Source of the DNA: Micropterix aruncella
Taxonomy: Eukaryota > Arthropoda > Insecta > Lepidoptera > Micropterigidae
NCBI GenBank assembly: GCA_944548615.1
Contig: OX155978.1
Coordinates: 9,056,031-9,120,030 of the forward strand
DNA length: 64,000 nt
Reading direction: 5' to 3'
The position numbers and the translations under genes are program-made. This document shows positions 33,336-42,640 of the stretch, one piece after another (the first letter of the stretch is position 1; each line of letters begins with the position of its first letter). The notes beneath the pieces are model-generated. The model had not been told where the DNA came from. It did not search any database and worked only from the letters and a program-made list of their open reading frames with translations.

Positions 33336-33427
33336 TGTATGATGTACCATTGTATGTCCGACTCGGAAGGGGACTTTGCCACGAATCCCTGCGAGTGCAG
33401 CCCTACCGAGGAAGGATTCTGCAAAAG
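33336..33427 (+). CDS. Spred: Spred exon E (SPR domain)
   Basis: Acceptor GTGGTTTTCAG and donor AAAAG|GTGGGT bound 30 codons plus two bases. The peptide begins [20 protein letters not shown] and continues [10 protein letters not shown]. The YHCMSD.EGDF...PC.C......FC block is the most conserved part of the Spred SPR domain, so identification is firm. The next exon supplies the last base of an Arg codon and continues RWLGL. The intron after it contains four nested mobile elements and an RF1 copy. Confidence 0.95.
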
Positions 33428-33502
33428 GTGGGTTTGTGATCTATCTTACTACAACTCAACATTTTTTATTACTTAGTCCTTATTTATGTAAGGGGCCGTC
33501 TA

Positions 33503-34275
33503 ATAGAAGCTTGCAACGCAGTGAAACAGCGGCAGCTAAAACACGAAAACATATGTATTCTATCGGACAGCTGGTCAGTGCTACAGGCACTGGGAAGCGA
33601 TAGATTTACATCTGGGCTCATATACGAATGCCACCAAAGCCTCCTCGAGGTATGCGGAAAAGGCAATAAGGTGACACTGAAATGGATCAAGGGACACAGT
33701 AACTCAAGAGGAAACGATGCTGCGGATGAACTAGCCCTGAAGGGCTCAGACACACCGGCATACGGACCCGAACCTATCGTGCCCCTACCCTACTCGCTCA
33801 TAAACAACCAACTTGACAACCACTACAAACAACTACATCAAACACACTGGAAAGAGATAGACACCTGCAGACAAACCAAAGAAATAGTAGTGGAATACAA
33901 CCACAAACTTACCAAAACACTTCTAAGGACAAAAAGGCCCCAACTACGCAAACTAGTGGGACTGATAACAGGACACAACACACTAAACAAACACCTCTTC
34001 AACATGGGCGGAACGAATAGCCCTATGTGCAGAGCATGCATGGAGGCGGAAGAAACCACAAAACACATTCTGCTAGATTGTAAACAGGTAGAAGTATACA
34101 GGACAAAACACCTTGGGACCCCAGGCACCCTGCGCGAGGCGGCAGGAAACCTGAAAGCCCTGCTGGCTTTCGTCGAGGAGCTGGGGTGGGTGGAATAGTG
34201 CTACCCCCGTTACACGCAAAATATGCACACTGGATGTCGACTTGCGGAGGAACGCCCAGTACAACTAACTAACTA
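33503..34275 (+). mobile_element. RNase H-bearing non-LTR retrotransposon, diverged relative of family 1
   Basis: A 13-bp target duplication AAGGGGCCGTCTA (33490-33502, 34276-34288) and an AACTAACTAACT tail delimit a 5'-truncated copy. The open frame to 34198 encodes the end of RNase H (CILSDSWSVLQAL, WIKGHSNSRGNDAADELALK), a zinc motif (CRACMEAEETTKHILLDC) and ends LGWVE. The protein differs from the other copies at about half of positions outside the motifs, so it is a separate subfamily sharing tail and architecture. Confidence 0.9.
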
Positions 34276-34290
34276 AAGGGGCCGTCTATA

Positions 34291-35525
34291 CAGGTGTCCC
34301 GTAGTTAGTTAGTTAGTTTTCCTGGGCTATTTCCCGCACTTGGCCTCTTGATTGGGCCGTTGTGCGTGGCTCATGTTTCTATTTATGTTACGTTACTCCA
34401 GCCAACCCAGGCTGTGCCAGACGGTTTGCAGCCTGTTTGGGTTGCTACAGGCCTCCGGGACAGATGCTGGAGATTGTAGTATTTTTACCCGTTGCTCTGC
34501 CACGCTCCTGCGTTCCATGAGCACATGCTGTGGCGTTTCTTGTTCCTTCATGCATCCTCTGCATAGAGGGCTGTCTGTCACACCTATGGTAAACAGGTGT
34601 TTGTTTAGGGGACAGTGGCCTGTGATAGTACCTATGACTTTATGGATTTTGTCCCTTTTTAATCCGGTGAGGTTGCGGTCAAGTTTTTTAGACGCTTCCG
34701 GAACCGCGTTCTTTGTTTGAAGGCATCCTGCGTTTTTTTTTCCATTCTGTAAGGTGGGTTTCGTCGGTGTTCCTGCGTAGCCATGTTTTTATTTGGGCCT
34801 GGGGCAAGGGTTCCGGTCCATATACTATTTCCTTTGATCCCCTTTTGGCCAGTTCGTCTGCCGTGTCGTTGCCCAGTGAGTCGCTGTGCCCTTTAATCCA
34901 TTGCATTGTCACTCTATTTGACCTTGCAATGGATTGAAGCGCATTGTGGCATTCCAGTACAAGGACAGAGGTTATAGTATTTTTTGCTAGCGCTTGTAGC
35001 ACGGAGGCACTGTCGCAGTGACAAATTTCAAGCTTAGGTCTCCGACATCTTTGGCTGCAACTGCCTGTGCTGCTTTGGTGATGCCAATGCCAAGGATGTC
35101 CCGTAAGTCATGCCTTAACTGAAACGGGGCGATAGGTGGGTTTATTTGCTATTAAAAGAACTATATATGTTGTTATCCAAAGCTGAACAATTTAGAAGTT
35201 ATCGCACTTTAATACTTTCTTAAAATATCAATGTCATTTTGAACAAAATATTTTTAAAAAAAATCTACATACTAGTTATAAGTCTTTTCTTGTTTGTTTA
35301 CTCCTTACTAGTGATGTATGCTGTTATTAAAAATGTATTAGTGAATGTTTATTCTATGTTATAATAGCAAAACTCGTTTTAGTAAAATATTTTTATTTAT
35401 TGGGAAGTTAAACCATTTATATTTTTAAAAATCTTTGGATAACAACATATGTATATAGTTATTTCAATAACAAATGACCCCTCCTATCGCCCCGTTTCGG
35501 TTGGGTCATGACTTACGAGACACCC
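34291..35525. mobile_element. TATA-flanked MITE, interrupted
   Basis: Left end CAGGTGTCCCGTA and, after the inserted retrotransposon, GTAAGTCATGCCTTAACTGA and ACGGGGCGATAGG. The right end is the inverted CCTATCGCCCCGTTTCGG ... GTCATGACTTACGAGACACC. TATA lies outside both ends (34287-34290, 35526-35529). Without the 793-bp insertion it is about 430 bp. The CAGGGTGTCCCGTAAGTCAT-type end is common in Tc1/mariner-like MITEs. Confidence 0.75.
34304..35096 (-). mobile_element. RNase H-bearing non-LTR retrotransposon (family 1), inside the MITE
   Basis: Tail AACT repeats on the minus strand (plus strand GTTAGTTAGTTAG at 34304), with target duplication TGTCCCGTA at 34295-34303 and 35097-35105. The minus strand encodes SVLQALAKN...WIKGHSDSLGNDTADELAKR and the zinc motif CRGCMKEQETPQHVLMER, in which the last Cys is Arg. 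Frameshifts near 34690 and 35010 break the ORF. Confidence 0.9.
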
Positions 35526-35689
35526 TATATATTACGTAATCACCGAGGGGGAGGGGGGGTTGGAGCTGAGGCTTATGCTTGATTATGTAGGGGGGAAGGG
35601 GTGCCGCCCGTCCTGATTACGTAATCAACTTTGGTCACCGCATTGCAATTTTTTTGCAACATTGTGGCTCTCGGACATTGCGGAATGAA

Positions 35690-36420
35690 CACAGCCACTG
35701 TGGTCTGACGATTAGTAGGTACCTGTAATAAACCAAAGAGATTGACTTTCTAATTATTTTAGAAAAATAATGTGCATTCTTTAATGTTGTTTTTAACTTA
35801 CCGTCTTTATAGGCACCATTTTCTGAAGATTGGGATCTATATCCAAAGAATTAGACTTTCTTTTAATTAAATTTATATTAAAAATGCTCATTAACCCGTT
35901 GAGTATGATACGACCAACTCTGGTTCTGAAACAATCATCCGTTGAGTATGATACGACCAGATCTGGTTCCGCGTTTTTTTCACTTCTTTGACGTTCTCAT
36001 ATTTATTCATAATTATCTAATTGTTTTACAAAATGATATTTCAATATTCTATATTCGAAATTTCAATGCAATCATTGTGCAGTTGTTCTTTTTATGATTG
36101 GTGTAGTAGTTTCGTAGTTATAGTACTTTAAGGTCGATGTCGCCGAAAATCCTGCAAAAGAGACAGATGCATCCATGAAAATACCCATTTACTCCAAGGG
36201 TTAAATGTGCATTTTTAAATGCATCCTTAAATATTTTGTTCTCTTTAATACCGTCTTTACAGCCACTGCGGTCTAAACATTGGGATCTTAAAATAAACCA
36301 AAAAAAAATGACATTTTCTAATTACTTTAAATTAATAAAGTACATTTTTAAAAGCATTCTGAAATGTTTTATATTCACTTAACCGTCTTCAAACACTTTA
36401 TACAAACGCTGGGTTCACGA
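35690..36420. repeat. Degenerate ~130-bp tandem units, interrupted by a piggyBac-like MITE
   Basis: Blocks of the form ATTTTCTAATTA...AATGTGCATT...ACCGTCTTTA.AG.CACT..GGTCT...TTGGGATCT recur at 35740-35850, 36205-36330 and 36335-36420. They are diverged. The middle is split by the element at 35895-36200. Confidence 0.5.
35895..36200. mobile_element. piggyBac-like MITE
   Basis: TTAA at 35891-35894 and 36201-36204 flanks ends CCCGTTGAGTA and, inverted, CCCTTGGAGTA. The left end holds a ~44-bp duplication (GTTGAGTATGATACGACCA at 35898 and 35942). The interior shares AAATTTCAATGCAATCAT with the 1.5-kb element at 24285-25767. Confidence 0.75.
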
Positions 36421-36433
36421 TTCTTCACATTTT

Positions 36434-36510
36434 CCACAAATTCGGTTGATTACGTAATCTGGGGGGGGGGGAGGGGGGATCAGGGTGCTGATTACGTTTG
36501 CAAATTACTT
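36434..36510. mobile_element. ATTACGTAAT / poly(G) MITE remnant
   Basis: GATTACGTAATCTGGG is followed by a G run of about ten, then GAGGGGGGATC and GATTACG. An inverted copy lies at 41565-41705, and both adjoin the ACCGTCTTCAAACACTTTA block. The G runs could form a quadruplex. Confidence 0.5.
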
Positions 36511-36575
36511 ATAAAAATGCAAATTATAAATGGGTTTCAGTGTGAAGTTTATTCGTTGCTTCGGTAGTGACTTTG

Positions 36576-37277
36576 CCCGTAAGGACTTTGACTGTAGGGA
36601 CTTTGACTGTAGGGAGCTAACGGGCCCTTGCTGAGTTGGCCACGAAGACCCATTCTGTTCAGGGTTGGTCACACTCACGGGTCAACAACACCCATCCGGC
36701 GGCATCCACGCATTAAGTATGAGCCTGGGTAGGACTCTGGCCTTAGGGCTAGTTTCCCCTGGGAATCAACTTTCTGGCGCTCCTGGACGGTCTGCGCACC
36801 GTGCGGCGTAAGCCAATCGACTGTGCACTCTGACTAACAGACGAGGTAGTCTGAAAGCAGTACTGTTTCCTATAGAGCGGGGGTGGTTGCTAACCCTAAG
36901 GCGGCTGCTCTTGAAACTTACCATCGGCTAGCCGATTCCGGGCGAAGAGCCGGGCAAAGGATGCCGTGGTCCGCGATAGATTCGGTTTACACCGCTTCAC
37001 CGCTTCGTAAGGGAGAGGACCACGCAAGCGACCTCGAACTCGGAACCAATCGAGAGGCTGGAGTAATCTGGTCGCAATTGGAAGTAAGGGCGTGAGTGTA
37101 AGCCCGCTGGGTAACACTCCTGGCTATCTCGCGGTTAAGGCGTTGGCCTCTTACGGGCATGTGGCGGTGGACTGTTTTTGTCCCAAGTCTTTTGCGCTCA
37201 CTTCAGGGAGACAGAACGACTAATCGTTAAAACTTTCTGAGGTGACGGGCACGCCCGTTGTAGTTGACTACTCTAGT
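36576..37277 (+). repeat. RF1 retroposon-like family, copy c (complete)
   Basis: Target duplication TAGTGACTTTG (11 bp) at 36565-36575 and 37278-37288. The left end is extended by a short GGACTTTGACTGTA duplication. The remainder aligns to copies b and d, ending CTACTCTAGT. It lies 112 bp before the last Spred exon. Confidence 0.87.
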
Positions 37278-37400
37278 TAGTGACTTTGACTTTAAACCGT
37301 CAATATATATTTACTATCCAAAATGTTCAGTCCTAAATTTCCTTTGTATAGCAGCATTTATTTTCATAGGTTTATCTTATATTTATGTTTTTTTTAACAG

Positions 37401-37524
37401 ATGGCTCGGTCTCACTCTCCTAGCATGTTGTGTGCCATGTTTATGGTGTTATCCTTTGCTGTCCGGATTGCGATGTTGCTGCATGGCCGCCGGAATCGGA
37501 GGAGGAAAACACGCACCACAGTAA
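37401..37524 (+). CDS. Spred: Spred exon F (end of SPR domain, stop codon)
   Basis: Acceptor TTTTTTTTAACAG is followed by one base that completes an Arg codon, then 40 codons and TAA at 37522-37524. The peptide starts WLGLTLLACCVPCLWCYPLL and ends CCCMAAGIGGGKHAPQ. The RW.AL..L....PC.CCY.PL..C....G...GGKH pattern is the C-terminus of Spred SPR domains, usually palmitoylated and membrane-associated. In many Spreds the CCGGKH before the end is conserved; here it reads IGGGKH. Overall the SPR part encoded by exons C-F holds about 18 cysteines. Confidence 0.95.
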
Positions 37525-37599
37525 TCTCACTTTTTACCATTACCAGATACTACCTGGGATGGTCAAACGTACAAAGTTATACTGTATCGTAGCTCGACT

Positions 37600-37870
37600 G
37601 CTTAAACTGCGTTTTTCAAATCGTGCTTTCGAATAAGAGATCGTGGTATTCATTAAGTTTGTACTCGTAGTCTTTTGCGATATTTAATGTAACAGTTAAT
37701 TCTACAATAAGGGCCATCTTCTGAAATAGGGAGCAAAGAGTTATATCTGGACGGAGGGCTGTGCATTCGAGACTTTCAGCGAGATAATACTGCTTAGAAG
37801 CCGAATCGACCTCCAGAATCCACTCAGACGCTTTCTCGATTATTCAGAAGGTTCTCTGCCATTGCTCATT
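37600..37870 (-). pseudogene. Antisense REL-type retrotransposon relic in the Spred 3' flank
   Basis: The minus strand aligns to the endonuclease-coding end of the intact copy (45280-45510): GATTCTGGAGGTCGATTCGG, CACAGCCCTCCGTCCAGATA and TAACTCTTTGCTCCC. It retains the RPD codons but carries frameshifts. It begins 76 bp after the Spred stop, so it probably lies in the 3' UTR of the mRNA, in antisense. Confidence 0.85.
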
Positions 37871-38439
37871 TAACTTTTTTACAAATTTCACTCGGAATTA
37901 TCATTATAACGATTGCTTGAAATTACATCGACTGACTACTCTCAAACAAAGAAAATGAAGATGGGACCTGATTGTGACATATAAAATTTCACAAATTATT
38001 ACGATGCACCTGGGCTATAGTTTACAAGCCAAAGTTTACAATTCAACATCGACACAAATCATCGTTGTCACAGCCAACAACTTAACCATGCAAAATTGAA
38101 ATCTAATCATTTTATAAAAGTTCTGCAAAATTGAGCACTGGATATGTGGAATAAACTACCATTTGCAGTAATTAGTGCAAAACTCTGTCAATCAATTTAA
38201 AACACACAATTTGTGCCTAAACACTTGTTAATATTGTTTATGACTAGCTTTACAAGATCTGATCTGGATGTTACAGCAAAGCTGCACGTCCAAAGTTAAT
38301 AATAACAATAATAATACGCTTTATCCCAATTATTGGTTAAATTATTGGGTTTTTATAATCAATCAGTCCTTTTTATAAAAAAAAAAACATTTATTATCTA
38401 TGCTATTAAAGATGACCAAATAAATTGCTATTAGTGTCA

Positions 38440-38560
38440 CCGTCAATACTATCAGCGCCACCTGCATTTCACCAGCGCAGAAGGGTTGCCAAAACGTACT
38501 ACCGAGTTGAGCAATCTAATACCATATATAATCAATGATAGACTTGTCATGTTACTAAAG
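38440..38560 (+). repeat. Dispersed repeat, partner of 3640-3725
   Basis: CAGCGCAGAAGGGTTGCCAA, AACGTACTACCGAGTTGAGC and AATCTAATACCATATATAATC match the inverted repeat at 3640-3725 and the direct piece at 4228-4260. Confidence 0.5.
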
Positions 38561-39620
38561 CTTTGAAATGATAATACGATGCGACCATTAATATATTAGC
38601 TAGATATGCCCTCAGATACAAATAAGTTGGCTCCATACCCTACGCTCGTAAATCATGTGATAGAGAGAGCAATAAATTGAATAGTATACGAGGGAATAGC
38701 GCGCCAATATGCTCCGCGGCAGCTCTCACACCGGAAACGGTCGGCTGTCTACCAGCGGACTGCGACCAAACTACTACTGGCCGGTTTTCAGTAGTGGTTT
38801 TGATGGGGTCGTTTTAGAGTGCGAAGTGCCCATCTAGGGAATCGTATTTCGATGTATGCGACGAGTTTATTACGGACTAAATATATTTCTTTGTTCCGAG
38901 AAACCTAAAGTTTTATAGTGTCGATCCCTTCCCAGCTCGACCGACAAGTTGAAAGTTGTTTATTAGATGTTTCTTATAGAAAATCGCAGTTTACGCAGTC
39001 GCGTTTCTTCACTCAAAAATCAATGAGGCTCGTAGTAGTACATTGAGAGCTTTAATTATTTTAGATATAGAAAGAAAAATAAAATGTCAGAATGCGTTGT
39101 GATTCGTGTAGCATATCAGTGTCACGAAAACGAAATTCATAATAAATGTACTAAATCATGTGCCAAGTTAACGAAGACAAAAGGGAAAAGAGTACAATTC
39201 GTATGACGTATTTTTGCAAAATACGCGACCGTTACCAAAAATAGCCATGCGCGGACATATTTTTAGAAATAAGTTTATTTTTTTTTTTTTTAAAGAAAGA
39301 AAGAAAAACCAAAGCTCGCACGTACATATGTATGTATATTAAAAATGTGTATTTGCGACACGCGAAAAGTATTACATAGACTATTTATTTTTTTATCGAT
39401 GTTTTGTCGTACTTAACTGTATGGAGGCATCGTAAACACGAGAGCGAATTCGTACCACAAAGGCGAGCTTCGTACCTTGATGCAACTCTCGGCGAAACAT
39501 CTGGGATTTATTCGCTTCTCCTGTTTACGACACCAAGCAACCGCATAGTTTTTGAAATTTATATAATCTTGTGAAGGTAGGTGTGTGCGGCTCTCGGTTA
39601 ATATATAAATTAAATTTATA
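38561..39620. other. No gene recognised
   Basis: Possible Spred 3' flank or intergenic DNA. There is a short GC-richer block at 38700-38790 and no domain, splice pair or terminal repeat. AATAAA occurs at 38670 and 39079 but cannot be assigned. Confidence 0.35.
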
Positions 39621-39626
39621 TTTCAT

Positions 39627-39797
39627 ATATATATATATATATATATAGATACATGTGTATGTATATGTATAAGTAAATGTATGTGTGTGTATATGTATAT
39701 TTATATATATTTTTTTATATTCATGTGTATATGTGTATCTGTATACAAGTATACATGTGTATATGTGTATAGGTATACAAGTACATGTAAATATATA
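39627..39797. repeat. TA/TATG microsatellite, left of pogo MITE
   Basis: Runs of TATATA and GTGTATATGTGTATA. The pogo-like MITE inserted at its right side, and the same kind of repeat continues at 40161. Confidence 0.85.
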
Positions 39798-40158
39798 CAG
39801 TAGAACTCCAATTATCTGAACTCCGACTATCCGAGTCGCTGATTATCCAATATTAAAACGGAAAACAATTAGGATGGAAACGTACTGCTAAATAATGATT
39901 TTGTCTACGCTCGCTATTGTCCTTGGGGATGATGTACTAATGTACAGCACTTTCTATGTGCTGTACGCTTAATATGTAAAAGTGTAGCCTTTACATTTAA
40001 TCAATATTGATGTTGATAATAAATTTTTCCCCAATTTAAAAATATATACAATAATTAATAAAAATGACTCTTTTTTCGGAATAAATCCAATTATCCAAAT
40101 TTTCCATTATCCAAATACGGTCCGGTCCCAATTGATTCAGATAATTGGAGTTTTACTG
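39798..40158. mobile_element. pogo/Tigger-like MITE
   Basis: Ends CAGTAGAACTCCAATTATCT and the inverted AGATAATTGGAGTTTTACTG are flanked by TA (39796-39797, 40159-40160). CAGTANAACTCC..TTATC is the classical pogo/Tigger terminus. There is no transposase. A second internal pair (TTATCCAA) mirrors the ends. Confidence 0.9.
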
Positions 40159-40160
40159 TA

Positions 40161-40242
40161 AATATATACTTATATACATATGCATATACTTATATATATA
40201 CATATACATATACATATGCATATGCATATGCATATGCATATG

Positions 40243-40282
<40 letters not shown>

Positions 40283-40339
40283 TACACACACACACACATA
40301 CACATACACATACACGTACACATACACATACACATATAC

Positions 40340-40378
<39 letters not shown>
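40161..40378. repeat. Composite (TACATA)/(CATATG)/(CACATA)/(TA) microsatellite
   Basis: About 215 bp of alternating purine-pyrimidine repeat: CATATG x6, CACATA and CACACA tracts, then (TA)16. All long ORFs across it on both strands are Tyr-Ile-Cys or His-Thr-Tyr repeats caused by the microsatellite. Confidence 0.95.
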
Positions 40379-41225
40379 GGGGGTGGAAAAAAATTGATGC
40401 CACGGTGGTCACGGGCTCAGAACGCCGTCGCTCTGCATTTTTTTCGGGTTTTCGAGGAACAGAAACCGAGGGTCGCAACGATGGTACCATTCCGTGTTAG
40501 CTGCGGGAGCCGATTGCGGTTTATCGCATGAAAATTGATAATCCGTAATCACCTCCCGAGTCGTGTATTTCTTTTCATATATTTTCATATTGTATTATCT
40601 AGATATTTAGCTTTTAAGATTTAAAAAAATATCTGATGAAAATTCTCCCCCTTTTAAAAAAAAAGTATTACTCGATTTGTCATCATTAGGTTTATGAAAT
40701 AATTGTAAATATTATTTTAAAATTAAAAAATAATTTGTTACCGTAGTATTTATATTATTTTAAAATAAATTATCTTAAATTAATAAAAAAGCTATATATT
40801 CTATCGGAAATTCTAGAAGATAATGCTCTCTATGTTAAAATTAAAATAAAATTAAATGTGCTAATTTTTCTAAATGGATGCTTTTCTCATAGCATAAGAT
40901 GAATGATTCTCGAGGGCCTCTGGCTCTAAGAAAACGCTTAACCGAAAATTAATAATAATAATTATTAAATGTGTCAATGTTGTGCGTAAAAAAATGAAAA
41001 ATTTTACCGCCTGGAAAACTATTGAAACGACATTTAGCTGAACAATGAGTTGGAGTATTATACATATAAAAGTGTGTAAGAAATGTACGGAAATAGAAAA
41101 ATAAAAATTATGGGTGTTCAAGAGATATGTTTTATTTGTCCTCATTTTTACTTTCCTGGCCCATCAACAAACGAGGAGGAAATGTGTCGTGAATGTACAA
41201 GATTTTATTTTCGAGATATGCACAC
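40379..41225. other. No gene recognised
   Basis: A GC-richer 130-bp block follows the microsatellite, then AT-rich sequence. Nothing supported. Confidence 0.4.
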
Positions 41226-41510
41226 GGCTCGGTGGCATAGTGGTTAGGTTGCCTGATCTTACGAGTAAGTTGTAAGGTCCCGGGTTCGATTCCCGGCTGG
41301 GTCACCATTTTCCGTTGGGATCAAATTAACGGAATTGCATTTTCAATTCAGTCGATCGAATGCAATAACAAGACACACACTTACACGCATATTACACGCA
41401 CACACACATATAAACACGTCACAGTAGGGTTGGTTGTAAGAGATTGTCATATGACAATAAACCCGCCCATTGTGAAATTTCACAATAAAGAGTAGAAACG
41501 AACAAACAAG
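41226..41510 (+). mobile_element. tRNA-derived SINE, copy 2
   Basis: The head CGGTGGCATAGTGGTTAGGT and the B-box region TCCCGGGTTCGATTCCCGG are intact; the latter is an exact GGTTCGATTCC. The body ends GTGAAATTTCACAATAAAGA and GTAGAAACGAACAAAC. It is about 100 bp longer than copy 1, from an extra ACACAC-rich middle. The head still folds as a partial tRNA. Confidence 0.87.
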
Positions 41511-41564
41511 ACGGAAATATCCGGAATCACGTTTTTGGGATTTTCGACCTCCCCCCTCCGCCAT

Positions 41565-41705
41565 GTCAATAGACGTAATCAGCGGCCTGACCCCCCTTCC
41601 CCCTCCCCCACCCTCACAAGATTACGTAATCAACAGAATTTGCGGAAAATGTTAAACAATCGTGAACCCAGCGTTTGTAAAGTATTTGAAGACGGTAAGT
41701 GAAAA
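41565..41705 (-). repeat. Inverted copy of 36365-36510 (ATTACGTAAT element)
   Basis: ACGTAATCAGCGGCCTGACC, a C-rich tract, AGATTACGTAATC and AAATGTTAAACAATCGTGAA, CCCAGCGTTTGTA and GAAGACGGTAAGTG are the reverse complement of the right part of 36365-36510. Confidence 0.75.
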
Positions 41706-41710
41706 AAACT

Positions 41711-42125
41711 TTCTTTCCACTCGGATAGCAAGGCAGCTCTTATGGCACTAGCCTCGAATACCATTAATTCAAGCTAGTGCAAAACTACATATCACTACTG
41801 AATTCTCTGAGCGAAAAGAACAGAGTAATTCTAAGATGGGTTCCCGGCCATGCAGGAATCGAGGGAAATGAAAAAGCCGACGAACTTGCTAAAACGGGAG
41901 CAAAGGGAACGTTATACGGCCATGAACTTTGCTGTGGCGTACCAAAAAGCCTTGCAAACCGAATGCTCAAACAAATATGTTTAGAACTATCCGTCAACCA
42001 CTGGAACAACAAGCCAGGGTTGAATCATTCCAAAGTGCTAATTAAGGCTTACGACAGTGAGACGGCCCGTGAGGCCTTATCGCTAAATAGGAACAATCTA
42101 CGCATACTGGTGAGGGCGATCACGA
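41711..42125 (+). pseudogene. RNase H-bearing retrotransposon family 2, upstream part
   Basis: Begins FHSDSKAALMALASNTINSS, then a frameshift, then LRWVPGHAGIEGNEKADELA (RNase H core with the final catalytic Asp in the ADELA block). The frame runs to RNNLRILVRAI at 42117 and is cut by a hAT transposon. It continues at 46266. It is a different family from the AACT-tailed one: its consensus is WVPGHAGIEGNE and its 3' end is unlike. Confidence 0.88.
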
Positions 42126-42575
42126 CAGGGTTGGCAAAAACCCGGGTTTTATCAAAAAATATCTGCCCACTGGGTTATTTCGGGTTTTTTTGGGGATTTT
42201 CGGGCTTTTCTGGGGAATTTTGGGTTTTTTCGAAGTTAATGAGAATGTTAAATTAATATATTTTAATTTTATATTAAATTTAATTTTATTACCATTTTAT
42301 TGCATTTTTTTCTACCAATCCAAATTTATTTACTACTGAATAAAATTGTAACACTACCATGAGGGAATTCCTCCGAAAATCGTTATTGTCAGTTGTCGGG
42401 AAGATCCCCGTTATTTTCACAACTGGATAAGAGTTAACACTATCAACCGCTAGTGGCGCTGTTTCGGCTCGAAAGTATTGAGTAGTAGTGCAAACGATTT
42501 CAGAACTAAATAGTGTATATTTAAGTTTGTAAAAGGGTCTTTGTCGCTTGAAGAGTATTGTTATAGTGTCTTAGT

Positions 42576-42610
42576 CGACGGTTTAAGCACGTCAGTGTCT
42601 TAAACCGTCG
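42576..42610 (+). other. Perfect 12-bp hairpin in the 5' leader of the REL-type element
   Basis: CGACGGTTTAAG (42576-42587) pairs exactly with CTTAAACCGTCG (42599-42610) around an 11-nt loop. It lies 30 nt upstream of the presumed start codon at 42641. Confidence 0.75.
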
Positions 42611-42640
42611 CAAGGAGTCACGGACAGAGTTGAACCTCAC

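Larger units (their letters stand above)
33490..35640. mobile_element. Nested MITE/retrotransposon stack; outer ATTACGTAAT MITE
   Basis: The outermost element begins AAGGGGCCGTCTATATATTACGTAAT once the insertions are removed, and continues at 35526 through a G-rich tract to GATTACGTAATC at 35615-35626. Into it inserted an RNase H retrotransposon (33503-34275) and a TATA-targeting MITE (34291-35525). The MITE in turn received a second retrotransposon (34304-35096). Confidence 0.6.

Noticed and set aside
37401..37592. ATG at the start of Spred exon F as an independent gene start
   Set aside because: The ATG spans the splice acceptor boundary and is out of the Spred frame; the phase-consistent frame gives the conserved SPR ending.
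3640..38560. Inverted dispersed repeats 35 kb apart as borders of one giant transposon enclosing Spred
   Set aside because: The matching segments are short, internal-looking and lack target duplications, and a third piece lies at 4228. Better explained as a dispersed repeat.
40145..40531. Long open frames of Tyr/Ile/Cys or His/Thr repeats on both strands
   Set aside because: They are translations of a TACATA/CACATA microsatellite in several frames at once.
42126..42640. HDV-like ribozyme at the 5' end of the REL-type element
   Set aside because: I could find one strong hairpin but not the nested double-pseudoknot pairing or the element 5' boundary, so it is not called as a feature.
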